From JBFHRE01 sp036745195 (lineage in GTDB: Bacteria; Actinomycetota; Acidimicrobiia; Spongiisociales; ZC4RG35), in NCBI GenBank assembly GCA_036745195.1, contig DAIOGO010000030.1, positions 1 through 21,943 on the forward strand: DNA of 21,943 nt, given 5' to 3'. The notes under the pieces were generated by a model. That model was not told the DNA's origin and ran no database searches. It was given only the letters and a program-made list of their open reading frames with translations. A program made the translations under genes and the position numbers. Shown here in pieces: positions 1 to 8,440 of this stretch (its first letter is position 1; the number at the start of each line of letters is the position of its first letter).

Positions 1-15
1 TGAACGATGAACGAG

Positions 16-79
16 AAGGTTGAAGGTTGAAGGTTGAAGGTTGAAGGCTCGGACTTTGACCTTTGAGCTTTGAACTTTG
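16..79. repeat. Heptamer tandem repeats, first two families
   Basis: From 16 to 43 the 7-base unit AAGGTTG occurs four times without change, with a decayed fifth unit to about 50. From 52 to 79 four further 7-base units follow, all ending in CTTTG and differing only in their first two bases. Both families share the TTGA core when read in register. No coding potential is evident here. Confidence 0.85.
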
Positions 80-111
80 CACCACTCATGGCGCATGGTT
101 GGTAGCTGCTG

Positions 112-188
112 GCCGATGCCCGACAGCCGATGCCCGATAGCTGCCTGACGCAGGACGCATGACGCATGGCGCAAGACGCATGGCGCGA
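112..188. repeat. Heptamer tandem repeats, third and fourth families
   Basis: Units at 112, 119, 126 and 133 alternate GCCGATG, CCCGACA, GCCGATG, CCCGATA. After one diverged unit, six units with consensus GACGCAT run from 147 to 188. The two families are exactly in phase (112 to 147 is five units). A pair CATGGCG/CATGGTT lies at 87-100. The run ends shortly before the ccdA leader. Replication slippage is the likely origin; a function is not evident. Confidence 0.8.
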
Positions 189-193
189 GAAGG

Positions 194-240
194 TCCCCCC
201 GCAGTCTTCATCTCGAAACGAACGAGAAACTCCCGGGGGA
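194..240 (+). promoter_or_regulatory. Possible hairpin in the ccdA leader
   Basis: An outer stem TCCCCC (194-199) with GGGGGA (235-240) encloses an inner stem TCTCG (211-215) with CGAGA (223-227). It lies about 40 bases before the ccdA start and has no T-run. It could be the end of an upstream transcript or a leader structure. The pairing is visible, but the role is unknown. Confidence 0.3.
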
Positions 241-277
241 TGGGAAGATGCCGGGGTAAAGCTTCGTTGAGGTGGAC

Positions 278-1051
278 ATGGACTTCGTCGACATGGGCCT
301 TGCCCTGCAACTGGCGGTCGCCTTCGGCGGCGGGTTGCTGGCGTTCCTCTCGCCGTGTGTTCTCCCCCTCCTGCCCGGCTATCTGGGCTTGATGTCGGGC
401 TACAGCGTCGCCGACCTGCGGGCCGGCGAAGCCTCCCGGGGCCGCATGCTGCGAGCGACGATCCTGTTCGTCCTCGGATTCACCGCCGTCTTCGTGGCGA
501 GCGGCGCCCTGGCCACCTCGATCAGCACGCTGCTCCTCCAGAACCAGTCGGTGATCAACCGGGTGGCCGGCACGTTTGTGATCGTCTTCGGGATCGTCAT
601 GATCGCCATGTCGTTCACCAACAAGGGTGTCTTCGGTTTTCTGTCCCGCGAACGACGGATGGAGGTGCGCCCCTCCCGACTGGGAATGTGGGCCCCACCC
701 GTGATGGGGGTGGCGTTCGGGTTCGGTTGGTCGCCCTGCATCGGAACGATCCTCACCGGGGTGCTGGCGGTGGCGGCCACCCAGGACACCGTCGGGCAAG
801 GAATGCTGCTGCTGCTGGCCTTCTCGCTGGGGATGGGGGTGCCCTTCATCCTCTCCGGTCTCGGCGTCAGCCGGGCGCTGCGCAGCGTCAAGGCGATCGG
901 CCCCTGGCTGCGGCCCATCAACATCACCGGGGGTGTCCTGATGACGGCCTTCGGGATCCTGCTCGTGACCAACAACGTCTTTCGCCTGGCCGTCTTCTTC
1001 CAGAAGGTGTTCGGCGCCGTTCCCTTCCTGGAGCGCCTCGCCGAGATCTGA
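278..1051 (+). CDS. ccdA: CcdA-family cytochrome c biogenesis membrane protein
   Basis: This is a polytopic membrane protein of the DsbD/CcdA family. The family carries reducing equivalents from cytoplasmic thioredoxin across the membrane to keep apocytochrome c cysteines reduced. The two halves carry the paired signatures FLSPCVLPLLPGYL (Cys27) and GWSPCIGTILTG (Cys154), the expected redox-active pair. There are about six hydrophobic segments, and the 257-residue length fits CcdA rather than full DsbD. I chose ATG 278 because GAGG at 269-272 sits five bases upstream. GTG 272 overlaps that site, and ATG 293 is also possible. No ccsA, resB or resA gene lies nearby, so the partner is out of view. 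trpE follows after 24 bases. Confidence 0.87.
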   Translation: MDFVDMGLALQLAVAFGGGLLAFLSPCVLPLLPGYLGLMSGYSVADLRAGEASRGRMLRATILFVLGFTAVFVASGALATSISTLLLQNQSVINRVAGTFVIVFGIVMIAMSFTNKGVFGFLSRERRMEVRPSRLGMWAPPVMGVAFGFGWSPCIGTILTGVLAVAATQDTVGQGMLLLLAFSLGMGVPFILSGLGVSRALRSVKAIGPWLRPINITGGVLMTAFGILLVTNNVFRLAVFFQKVFGAVPFLERLAEI

Positions 1052-1075
1052 GGCGGTCCTACTCTCACCCAGACA

Positions 1076-2545
1076 ATGCACGTTGCCCCCGGACTCGACG
1101 AGTTCCTCGATCTCGCTTCCCGTTACTCGGTGATCCCGCTTTCGGTAGAGGTGATGGCCGATCGCGACACGGCGGTCTCGGTGTTCGAGAAACTGGTGGG
1201 GGATCGACGCGGCTTCCTGCTCGAATCGGTGGAAGGGGGTGAGCGGTGGGCGCGGTGGTCGTTTGCCGGCTGGGATCCGATCTTCACCCTGCGGAGCCAC
1301 GGCGGGGTGTCGGTGATCGACGACCCAACCATCGACCTCCCGGCCGGGGATCCGCTGACGGTGCTCGAACGTCTGGTCGAACGGTATCGCACCCCGGATC
1401 TGCCCGGTCTCCCGCCGCTCCACTCGGGGGTGGTCGGGTATCTCGGTTATGACTGCGTCCGGTACATCGAGCAGCTTCCCGCCATGCCGGTGGACGACCG
1501 GGGACTGCCCGAGATGGTCTGGCAGTTAGTCGGGTCACTGGCGGCGGTCGACCGGGTGCGGCAGACCATCGTGCTTGTGCGCAACGTCCTGGTGGGCGAC
1601 GATCCGGCCGCCCAGCACCAGCAGGCGGTGGAACGACTGGCGGCGGACATCGGCTCATTGGGCCGGCCCCACCCTTATGCGGTCACTCCGATCGAGGTGA
1701 CGGCGCCGCGACCCTCCTTCACGTCCACCTTCGAGCGGGCCGCGTTCGAAAAGGCGGTGGTCGACATCAAGAAGTTCATCGTTGAGGGGGATGCCTTCCA
1801 GGTGGTGCTGTCGCAGAGGCTGACGTCCGAATTCTCCGGCGACCCCTTCGCCGTGTACCGGGCGCTGCGAATGATCAATCCGTCACCGTTCTTGTTCTTT
1901 ATCCGCGATTCCGAACTCACGGTGTTCGGGTCTTCCCCCGAACTGATGACCAGAGTGCGGGATGGCATCGCCTACTCGCGCCCGATCGCCGGGACCCGGC
2001 CCCGGGGGGCGAACGAGGAGGAGGATCTGCGGCTGGAGGCCGAACTCCTGGCCGATCCGAAGGAGAGAGCCGAGCACACGATGCTCATCGACCTCGCCCG
2101 TAACGATCTGGGCCGGGTGTGCGAATACGGGACCGTACATGTCGACGACCTGATGGTGATCGAGCGGTATAGCCACGTGCTTCACATCGTGTCGGGGGTG
2201 TCCGGCAAGCTGCGTCCCGGGGTGGGCCCGGTCGACGTGATCAGGGCCACCTTTCCGCACGGAACCGTCTCTGGAGCACCGAAGGTGCGGGCGATCGAGA
2301 TCATCGATGAATTCGAACCGGTGGCCCGCGGTCCCTATGCCGGTGCGGCCGGTTATCTCGACTTCTCGGGCAACGTCGACACCTGTATCTGCCTACGGAC
2401 GGTGGTGACCGCCGGCGACAAGGCCTGGATCCAGGCGGGGGCGGGGATCGTGGCCGACTCGGATCCCGGTCTCGAGTACGAGGAGACGCTGCACAAGGCA
2501 GCGGCCGTGCTCGATGCCCTCGCCAGGGCGGAGAGCCTCCGGTGA
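1076..2545 (+). CDS. trpE: Anthranilate synthase component I
   Basis: TrpE converts chorismate, with ammonia supplied by TrpG, to anthranilate, the first committed step of tryptophan synthesis. The 489-residue protein is of typical length. The N-terminal LLES motif (residues 48-51) belongs to the tryptophan feedback site, which favours TrpE over PabB. The chorismate-binding domain shows IAGTRPRG, ERAEHTMLIDLARNDLGRV, HIVSGVSGKL, TFPHGTVSGAPK and the C-terminal QAGAGIVADSDP. A TACTCT box at 1060-1065 lies ten bases before the ATG and no good ribosome site is seen, so a very short leader is possible and there is no room for an attenuator. The stop overlaps the ygfZ start by four bases. No trpG is adjacent. 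Confidence 0.95.
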   Translation: MHVAPGLDEFLDLASRYSVIPLSVEVMADRDTAVSVFEKLVGDRRGFLLESVEGGERWARWSFAGWDPIFTLRSHGGVSVIDDPTIDLPAGDPLTVLERLVERYRTPDLPGLPPLHSGVVGYLGYDCVRYIEQLPAMPVDDRGLPEMVWQLVGSLAAVDRVRQTIVLVRNVLVGDDPAAQHQQAVERLAADIGSLGRPHPYAVTPIEVTAPRPSFTSTFERAAFEKAVVDIKKFIVEGDAFQVVLSQRLTSEFSGDPFAVYRALRMINPSPFLFFIRDSELTVFGSSPELMTRVRDGIAYSRPIAGTRPRGANEEEDLRLEAELLADPKERAEHTMLIDLARNDLGRVCEYGTVHVDDLMVIERYSHVLHIVSGVSGKLRPGVGPVDVIRATFPHGTVSGAPKVRAIEIIDEFEPVARGPYAGAAGYLDFSGNVDTCICLRTVVTAGDKAWIQAGAGIVADSDPGLEYEETLHKAAAVLDALARAESLR

Positions 2546-3402
2546 GTGATCCGGGCCGGCGCCGCCAGGCCACCAGAGACGCCTTGTGGGTGGTCGGGCC
2601 CGATGCCGTCCGCTTCGTCGACGGTTTGGTGAGCCAGGATGTTGCCTCGATGCAGGATCGGGAGGTGCGCCGTTCCTTCCTGCTCGGTCCCCAAGGCAAG
2701 CTGAGGGCCTTGCTGTGGCTGGCTCGTTTCTCGGACGACCTGCTGCTGATCGCCGATCATGGCTGGGGTGAGCGGGTCACCTCCGATCTCGACCACTACC
2801 GGATACGGATCAAAGCGGTGGTCGAGCCGAACCGGCTGGCGGTACACGAGTTGTGGGGTGGTGGCGACCGGGCAGCGGGGGAGGGCCTGTCTCCGTCGGT
2901 CACCAGGGAGGTGGTGGTCCGGCTCGGCTCCACCGATCGACTGGTGGCGATCGGGCCGGTCCCGGCCGGGGATTGGACCGAGGTCGATGACGAGACCTTC
3001 GCCCGGGACCGGGTGCTGGCGGGTGAGCCGGTGTTCGGCATCGACGTCGACGAGTCGACCATTCCCCAGGAGACCGGCCTGGTGCCCGAGGCGGTGTCGT
3101 TCACCAAAGGGTGCTACCTCGGCCAGGAGCTGGTGGCGCGCATCGACAGTCGGGGACACGTCAACCGGCACCTCGAGCGGATCGAACTGGACAAAGGCCC
3201 TCCGCCCCCTTCCGGTGCCGGTGTGTGGCAGGGTGATGCCGAAGTCGGGGTGTTGACCAGCCCGGTGGCCGCCGGCCACGGCTCGATCGGCCTGAGTCTC
3301 CTTCGGCGGGAAGTGGCGCACGACGACACGGTTGAGGTTCGCGCCGACGGCAGTACCTGGTCCGGAGTCGTGCGACCACTTCGCCCCGGTTCGTCCGTCT
3401 AG
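2542..3402 (+). CDS. ygfZ: YgfZ/GcvT-like folate-binding Fe-S cluster protein
   Basis: The protein resembles the YgfZ branch of the GcvT fold. These proteins bind tetrahydrofolate and help build or repair certain iron-sulfur enzymes. The family signature K-G-C-Y-x-G-Q-E is intact at residues 189-196 with Cys191, followed by VARIDSRGHVNR. The length is 286 residues. The N-terminal part is the substrate-binding fold (FVDGLVSQDV, LLGPQGKLRALLW). It starts with GTG inside the trpE stop (GTGA overlap), so it is translationally coupled to trpE. The metabolic link to tryptophan synthesis is not obvious. Confidence 0.87.
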   Translation: MSDPGRRRQATRDALWVVGPDAVRFVDGLVSQDVASMQDREVRRSFLLGPQGKLRALLWLARFSDDLLLIADHGWGERVTSDLDHYRIRIKAVVEPNRLAVHELWGGGDRAAGEGLSPSVTREVVVRLGSTDRLVAIGPVPAGDWTEVDDETFARDRVLAGEPVFGIDVDESTIPQETGLVPEAVSFTKGCYLGQELVARIDSRGHVNRHLERIELDKGPPPPSGAGVWQGDAEVGVLTSPVAAGHGSIGLSLLRREVAHDDTVEVRADGSTWSGVVRPLRPGSSV

Positions 3403-3412
3403 ATTCCCGTCG
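3400..3412 (+). promoter_or_regulatory. Putative -10 box for leaderless transcription of the GH13 gene
   Basis: TAGATT at 3400-3405 overlaps the ygfZ stop codon and is followed by exactly seven bases and then ATG 3413. This matches the TANNNT placement expected for a leaderless mRNA in actinobacteria. No ribosome-binding site precedes the ATG. No clear -35 box was found. Confidence 0.5.
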
Positions 3413-5041
3413 ATGCGGGCTCAACCGGCGGCGCGGTGGTGGCAAACGGGGGTGATCTATCAGATCTATCCGCGTTCGTGGGCCGACGGCAATGGCGATG
3501 GCATCGGTGACTTCGAAGGGATGACCGCCCGCCTCGACTACCTGGTGGACACCCTGGCGGTGGATGCGGTGTGGGTGTCGCCCTTCTATCCATCGCCCCA
3601 AGCCGACTTCGGGTACGACGTGAGCGACTACTGCGACGTGGATCCCATGTTCGGCGATCTCGAGTCCTTCGATCGGTTCCTCGCCGCCTGCCACGAGCGC
3701 CAACTGAAGGTCATCATCGACTGGGTCCCCAACCACACCTCGTCGCTCCACCCGTGGTTCGTGGAGTCGCGCAGGTCGGTGGACGACCCTCGTCGTGACT
3801 GGTACGTGTGGCGTGACCCCCGGCCGGACGGATCACCGCCCAACAACTGGCTCTCGATCTTCGGAGGTCCGGCCTGGACGAAGGACGAAACGACCGGCCA
3901 GTACTACCTCCACTCCTTTCTGCCCGAGCAGCCGGATCTCAACTGGCGCAACGAGCTGGTGGTGGAGGCGATGCTGGACACCCTCAGGTTCTGGCTCGAC
4001 CGGGGCGTCGACGGGTTCCGCATCGATGTCGCCCAACGGTGCCTCAAGGATCCGGAACTCCGTGACAACCCGCCCGCCCGCAGCCAGGAGGCCGACGCCT
4101 ACAAGCCCAACGCCGAGTACCTCGCCTTCGATCATCTGTACGACGCCGCCCATCCGGACATCCATCTGCTGTTCCGCCGGATCAGATCGGTGGTGGACGA
4201 ATACGAGGCAAGTGCTCCCCGCTTCCTGGTGGGCGAGATCCACGAATACGACTGGAAGGTCTGGGCCAGCTACTACGGCTGGGCCCTCGACGAGCTGCAC
4301 ATGCCGTTCAACTTCGCCCTGCTCCCCGCCGGAATCGACCCGCTCGCGATTCGACGGGCGATAGAAGGGCTCGAAGCCTCGCTGCCGGCTGGGGCCTGGC
4401 CCAACTGGGTGTACGGGAACCACGACGAGCCACGGATCGCCGACCGGTTGGGATGGGACCAGTCGCGGGCGGCGGCGCTTCTCTTGCTCACCCTACGGGG
4501 CACACCGACGCTCTACTACGGCGACGAGTTGGGGATGCGGCAGGCCGACGTCCCGCCGGAGGCCCAACAGGACCCGTGGGGACGCCAGATGCCTGGTTTT
4601 GGTCGCGATGGGTGCCGGACCCCGATGCAGTGGGATGGCGGCGAACAGGCCGGGTTCACGACCGGGACCCCCTGGCTGGGCCCCCTCGACCAGGCGCAGT
4701 TGAGTGTTGCCGCCCAACTCGGTGACCCCGGCAGCCACCTCGAGTTGTACCGCCGCCTGCTTTCGGTGCGTCGCAACCATCTGGCCCTCCGGGAGGGCAC
4801 CATTTCGTTTCTCTCCGGCTGGGATCGCCCCCATCCGCTGGTGTACCGGCGGAGCGCCGGTGATGGCGGCGAGGTGATCGTTGCCCTCAACCTGTCCGCC
4901 GATCCCGTCAACTTCGTCCTGTCGGGGAAGAACAACTGGTCGGTGGTGGTGGGAACCGACCCGCACCGGTGGGACGCCCCCTTCCCGGGAATCCTCCGAC
5001 TGGCTCCGTTCGAGGGGGTCGTCCTCGCCGGACCCCAGTGA
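3413..5041 (+). CDS. GH13 alpha-glucosidase (oligo-1,6-glucosidase type)
   Basis: This is a cytoplasmic alpha-amylase-family enzyme of 542 residues with no signal peptide. The start of the barrel (GVIYQIYPRSW), region I DWVPNHTS, region II GFRIDVAQ (nucleophile Asp205), region III LVGEIHEYD (acid/base Glu275) and region IV YGNHDEPR (Asp338) are all present. Region V reads QPDLN (173-177), the pattern of the oligo-1,6-glucosidase subfamily. The valine after the nucleophile is usually linked to alpha-1,6 activity. Trehalose synthase or sucrose-isomerizing activity cannot be excluded. An upstream in-frame start at 3332 would overlap ygfZ by 71 bases and add 27 residues unlike the family, so I use ATG 3413, 10 bases after the ygfZ stop. 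Confidence 0.9.
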   Translation: MRAQPAARWWQTGVIYQIYPRSWADGNGDGIGDFEGMTARLDYLVDTLAVDAVWVSPFYPSPQADFGYDVSDYCDVDPMFGDLESFDRFLAACHERQLKVIIDWVPNHTSSLHPWFVESRRSVDDPRRDWYVWRDPRPDGSPPNNWLSIFGGPAWTKDETTGQYYLHSFLPEQPDLNWRNELVVEAMLDTLRFWLDRGVDGFRIDVAQRCLKDPELRDNPPARSQEADAYKPNAEYLAFDHLYDAAHPDIHLLFRRIRSVVDEYEASAPRFLVGEIHEYDWKVWASYYGWALDELHMPFNFALLPAGIDPLAIRRAIEGLEASLPAGAWPNWVYGNHDEPRIADRLGWDQSRAAALLLLTLRGTPTLYYGDELGMRQADVPPEAQQDPWGRQMPGFGRDGCRTPMQWDGGEQAGFTTGTPWLGPLDQAQLSVAAQLGDPGSHLELYRRLLSVRRNHLALREGTISFLSGWDRPHPLVYRRSAGDGGEVIVALNLSADPVNFVLSGKNNWSVVVGTDPHRWDAPFPGILRLAPFEGVVLAGPQ

Positions 5042-5074
5042 ATCGCAGCTTCCGGGCCGTGGCAACATGTCGCC

Positions 5075-5842
5075 ATGATGCTCGAACCGATCCTGGCGGC
5101 CACCAGACTGCGGGTGGAGGCGATGCAGCCGTTGCCGCACTACCGGGAGCGGGCCGGGGAGGGGGGCGAGGTGCGGGCCTTCCCGGCGGCCCTGACGGGC
5201 GAGCATCTGGCCGTCATCGCCGAGGTCAAGCGGCGCTCACCGTCTCGGGGTGTGCTGGCGGAAGACCTCGATCCTGCCGCCCAGGCGGCGCGCTACGCCT
5301 CCGGCGGAGCGGCCTGCATCTCGGTACTCACGGAACCGGACTTCTTCTCCGGATCGAACTCCGACCTGATCGCCGTGCGGGCGGCCTGCCGGCTTCCCGT
5401 CCTTCGTAAAGACTTCACCCTCGATCCGCGTCAGATCTGGGAGGCGAGGGCGATCGGGGCGGATGCAATCCTCCTGATCGTCGCCGCTCTCGACGACTCC
5501 ACCCTTCGCCGCCTCCACGACACGAGCCTCGAAGCGGGGGTGGCGGCGCTGGTCGAGGTCCACACCGCGGCCGAGGCCGAGCGGGCGCTTGCCCTGGGGG
5601 CGACGCTGGTCGGCGTCAACAACCGCAACCTCGACACGTTCGTCGTCGATCTCGCCACGTCGGAGCAATTGGCCGATCTGCTGGCGGGGGTCCCGGTCAA
5701 GGTGGCCGAAAGCGGCATCCACCTTCCTCGGGATGCGGCCAGGATGCGGGCCGCCGGGTTCGACGCGGTGCTGGTGGGAGAGGCACTGGTCACCGCCCCC
5801 GATCCTTCCGCCCTCATCGTCGAACTGCGCGGGAATTCGTGA
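5075..5842 (+). CDS. trpC: Indole-3-glycerol phosphate synthase
   Basis: TrpC closes the ring of carboxyphenylamino-deoxyribulose phosphate to give indole-3-glycerol phosphate. The 255-residue (beta/alpha)8 barrel has the expected strand-end motifs: EVKRRSPSRG, LRKDFTLDPRQIWEA, ADAILLIVAAL, ALVEVHT, VGVNNRNLDTF, VAESGI and DAVLVGEALV. Lysine in EVKRRSPS and LRKDF and glutamate in LVEVHT fit the catalytic residues of the family. ATG 5075 and ATG 5078 are both possible. CAACAT at 5063-5068 lies six bases before 5075 and might be a weak -10 box, and no ribosome site is seen. It begins the coupled trpCFBA block. Confidence 0.95.
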   Translation: MMLEPILAATRLRVEAMQPLPHYRERAGEGGEVRAFPAALTGEHLAVIAEVKRRSPSRGVLAEDLDPAAQAARYASGGAACISVLTEPDFFSGSNSDLIAVRAACRLPVLRKDFTLDPRQIWEARAIGADAILLIVAALDDSTLRRLHDTSLEAGVAALVEVHTAAEAERALALGATLVGVNNRNLDTFVVDLATSEQLADLLAGVPVKVAESGIHLPRDAARMRAAGFDAVLVGEALVTAPDPSALIVELRGNS

Positions 5843-6438
5843 CCTGGGTCAAGGTGTGCGGGTTGCGCACCACCACCGACATCGAGGTGGCCGCCGCCGC
5901 CGGAGCCGATGCGGTGGGGTTGGTGCTGGCCGAATCACCTCGCCGGGTGGAGGCGGACGTGGCGGCCCGACTGGCCCGGTCCAGCCCGGTGCCGGTCTTC
6001 CTGCTGATGGTGGACGCCGTCCCCGCCGAGATGCTGGATCTCGCCGGCTTCGTCGGAGCCAGCGGGATTCAGCCGTACGGACGGAACGCCGGCGAGGTGG
6101 CGGCGGTGGCGGTGCGGGCGGGGTTGACGGTCCTGCGTCCGGTGGCGGTGGGGGAGCAGGTGGAGGAGATCGACGTGCCGGCGGACCAGATCCCGCTCTT
6201 CGACAACGGCTCTGCCGGCGTGCGGGGCGGGAGCGGCATCGCCTTCGATCACGGCTTGCTTCCTGCCCTCGACCGGCGGTGGGTGCTGGCCGGTGGACTC
6301 GACGGATCCAACGTGTCCGAGGCGATCCGGCGGACCGGCGCCTGGGGAGTAGACGCCTCGAGCCGCCTAGAGTCGAGCCCCGGGACCAAGGATCCCGACC
6401 TGATTCGTGCCTTCGTGGAAAGTGCAAAACGCGCATGA
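5839..6438 (+). CDS. trpF: Phosphoribosylanthranilate isomerase
   Basis: TrpF performs the Amadori rearrangement of phosphoribosylanthranilate, the step before TrpC. The 199-residue barrel opens with VKVCGLRT, placing the catalytic cysteine at residue 7. The acid residue is Asp122 in PLFDN. The phosphate-binding end shows VLAGGLDGSNV and GVDASSRLE. It starts at GTG inside the trpC stop (GTGA overlap) and ends with an ATGA overlap into trpB. A separate trpF inside the trp block is worth noting because mycobacteria and streptomycetes use the bifunctional PriA instead. Confidence 0.93.
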   Translation: MTWVKVCGLRTTTDIEVAAAAGADAVGLVLAESPRRVEADVAARLARSSPVPVFLLMVDAVPAEMLDLAGFVGASGIQPYGRNAGEVAAVAVRAGLTVLRPVAVGEQVEEIDVPADQIPLFDNGSAGVRGGSGIAFDHGLLPALDRRWVLAGGLDGSNVSEAIRRTGAWGVDASSRLESSPGTKDPDLIRAFVESAKRA

Positions 6439-7622
6439 CAGCAATGAGATTGAGCCGGCCGGACGCCCATGGGCGTTTTGGCGAGTTCGGCGGGACGTTT
6501 GCTCCAGAGACGCTGATGCCCGCCCTTCGGCAACTGGAGGTGGAGTTCGAGGCGGCGTGGTCCGATCCCGGTTTCGTGGCCGAATACCGCCGGTTGTTGC
6601 GGGACTTCGTCGGACGCCCGACCCCTCTGCACGAGGCCCGCAACCTCTCGAAGCGACTGGGGTTCCGGGTCCTGCTCAAGCGGGAGGATCTCGCCCACAC
6701 CGGAGCGCACAAGATCAACAACGCCATCGGCCAGGGTTTGCTCGCTGTCCGGATGGGCAAGCGCAAGATCATTGCGGAGACCGGTGCCGGCCAGCATGGA
6801 GTGGCCGCCGCCACCGCCGCCGCCACCCTGGGACTCGAGTGCACCGTCTACATGGGGGAAGTCGACGTCAAGCGGCAAGCCCTCAACGTGCTGAGGATGG
6901 ACATCCTCGGTACCACCGTGGTCCCGGTGACGAGTGGCGCCGGAACCCTCAAGGACGCGGTCTCGGAAGCGATGCGGGAGTGGGTCAGGACCGTCGACGA
7001 CACCCACTACGTCATCGGGTCGGTGGTTGGGCCGCATCCGTTTCCGTGGATCGTGCGGGAATTCCAGAAGGTCATCGGCGAAGAGGTGCTCGACCAGTTG
7101 GGAGATGATCTCCCCGACGTGGTGGTGGCGTGCGTCGGTGGTGGATCCAACGCCATGGGCATCTTCTATCCCCTGGCCGACCGGGGGATGGAATTGGTTG
7201 GGATCGAGGCGGCCGGCGACGGGATCGAGACCGGCCGGCATGGCGCCTCCATCGGTGCTGGATCCCCCGGCATCCTCCACGGGACCCGCACCTACCTGCT
7301 CCAGGACGACGACGGGCAGGTACTGGAGGCCCATTCGATCTCGGCCGGGCTCGACTACCCGGGGGTCGGACCGGAACATGCCTACTTCTATCAGAGCGGC
7401 CTAGCCAGATACGAGAGTGTCACCGACGCCGAAGCCCTGCACGGTGTCGAGATCCTGGCCAGGGCGGAAGGGATCATCCCTGCCCTCGAGAGCGCCCACG
7501 CCATCGCCTGGCTCGAACGGGAGGCCGACCGCCTCCAGGGGAAGACCGTCCTGGTGAATGTCTCGGGCCGCGGCGACAAGGACGTCGACACCATCGGCCG
7601 GGCCCGAGGCGCCCTGCAATGA
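6435..7622 (+). CDS. trpB: Tryptophan synthase beta chain
   Basis: TrpB condenses indole with serine using pyridoxal phosphate and works in an alpha2-beta2 complex with TrpA. The 395-residue protein has the PLP lysine (Lys93) in HTGAHKINN, the substrate loop ETGAGQHG, the phosphate-binding CVGGGSNAMGIF, and the SAGLDYPGVGPEH segment of TrpB1 enzymes. The start ATG 6435 overlaps the trpF stop (ATGA). ATG 6444 is a possible alternative. An open frame runs far upstream through trpC and trpF, but that part is only a shadow of those genes. The gene ends in a further ATGA overlap with trpA. Confidence 0.96.
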   Translation: MTAMRLSRPDAHGRFGEFGGTFAPETLMPALRQLEVEFEAAWSDPGFVAEYRRLLRDFVGRPTPLHEARNLSKRLGFRVLLKREDLAHTGAHKINNAIGQGLLAVRMGKRKIIAETGAGQHGVAAATAAATLGLECTVYMGEVDVKRQALNVLRMDILGTTVVPVTSGAGTLKDAVSEAMREWVRTVDDTHYVIGSVVGPHPFPWIVREFQKVIGEEVLDQLGDDLPDVVVACVGGGSNAMGIFYPLADRGMELVGIEAAGDGIETGRHGASIGAGSPGILHGTRTYLLQDDDGQVLEAHSISAGLDYPGVGPEHAYFYQSGLARYESVTDAEALHGVEILARAEGIIPALESAHAIAWLEREADRLQGKTVLVNVSGRGDKDVDTIGRARGALQ

Positions 7623-8416
7623 ACCGGGTCGAGCAACTCTTCCAGACCTCCAGGGCACGTTCGGGGTCGGTGCTGCTCCCGTTCATGACCGCCGGCCTAC
7701 CCGACCCCACCCGGTCGGTGGCGGTGTTCGAGGCGATGGCCGCCGCCGGGGCCGACGGGTTCGAGGTGGGGATCCCGTACGCCGATCCTTTGATGGACGG
7801 TCCCGTCATCCAGCGGGGGAGCGACAAGGCGCTGGCCGCCGGTACCACCATCGAAGTGGCACTGGAGGTGATCGCATCGGTGGCCGCCCTCGGCAAACCG
7901 GTGCTCGCCATGACCTATGCCAACCCCGTGTTCCGGCGGGGGGTGGAGTGGTTCTGTCTTCGCCTGGCCGAGGCCGGGGCGGATGGGATCATCGTCCCCG
8001 ACCTCCCTGTCGAGGAATCGGGATCACTGCGGGCGGCCGCCGCTCGGCACGGCATCGGGGTGGTCCAGTTCGTGGCTCCCACCTCCGACGAGGAGCGAGT
8101 GGCGGCTGCCGTCGCCACCGAACCCCTCTTCGTTTATGCAGTGGCCGAGATGGGAGTTACCGGGGAACGCTCGGAAGGCAGCACCAGCCTCGGTCCGTTG
8201 ATCGAACGGATCCGGGCGGTGTCTTCGGTTCCGGTGGTGTGTGGCGTCGGCATCTCCACTCCCGAGCAAGCCTCCGCCGCCGCCGCTCTCGGCGCCGATG
8301 GTGTGATCGTCGGGTCGGCGCTGGTTAGACGAATTCTCGAAGCGCCCGATTTCGATCAGGGCAAGGAAGCAGTGTCCACCGCGGTGGCCGCCCTGGCCGC
8401 CGCGCTGGCCGGTTGA
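7619..8416 (+). CDS. trpA: Tryptophan synthase alpha chain
   Basis: TrpA cleaves indole-3-glycerol phosphate to indole, which passes through a tunnel to TrpB. The 265-residue barrel keeps both catalytic acids at the classical numbers: Glu49 in FEVGIPY and Asp60 in PLMDGPVIQRG. Other family marks are MTYANPVF, IVPDLPVEE, EMGVTGER and VCGVGISTPEQ. ATG 7619 overlaps the trpB stop by four bases. It is the last gene of the block. The downstream DNA carries a long inverted repeat rather than a simple T-tailed terminator. Confidence 0.95.
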   Translation: MNRVEQLFQTSRARSGSVLLPFMTAGLPDPTRSVAVFEAMAAAGADGFEVGIPYADPLMDGPVIQRGSDKALAAGTTIEVALEVIASVAALGKPVLAMTYANPVFRRGVEWFCLRLAEAGADGIIVPDLPVEESGSLRAAAARHGIGVVQFVAPTSDEERVAAAVATEPLFVYAVAEMGVTGERSEGSTSLGPLIERIRAVSSVPVVCGVGISTPEQASAAAALGADGVIVGSALVRRILEAPDFDQGKEAVSTAVAALAAALAG

Positions 8417-8440
8417 TCGGTCGGACCACACCCAAAACGA

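Noticed and set aside
16..188. A CRISPR array
   Set aside because: The units are 7 bases and directly tandem with no spacers, and no cas genes are present.
1052..1075. A trp leader peptide or T-box attenuator before trpE
   Set aside because: Only 24 bases separate ccdA and trpE, with no Trp codon run or terminator hairpin.
86..1423. A 445-codon minus-strand open frame opposite ccdA and trpE
   Set aside because: It runs across two well-supported plus-strand genes and the heptamer repeats, and its product has no recognisable fold.
3332..3412. A longer N-terminus for the GH13 enzyme
   Set aside because: It overlaps ygfZ by 71 bases, adds residues outside the family core and has no ribosome site, while ATG 3413 has a well-placed -10-like box.
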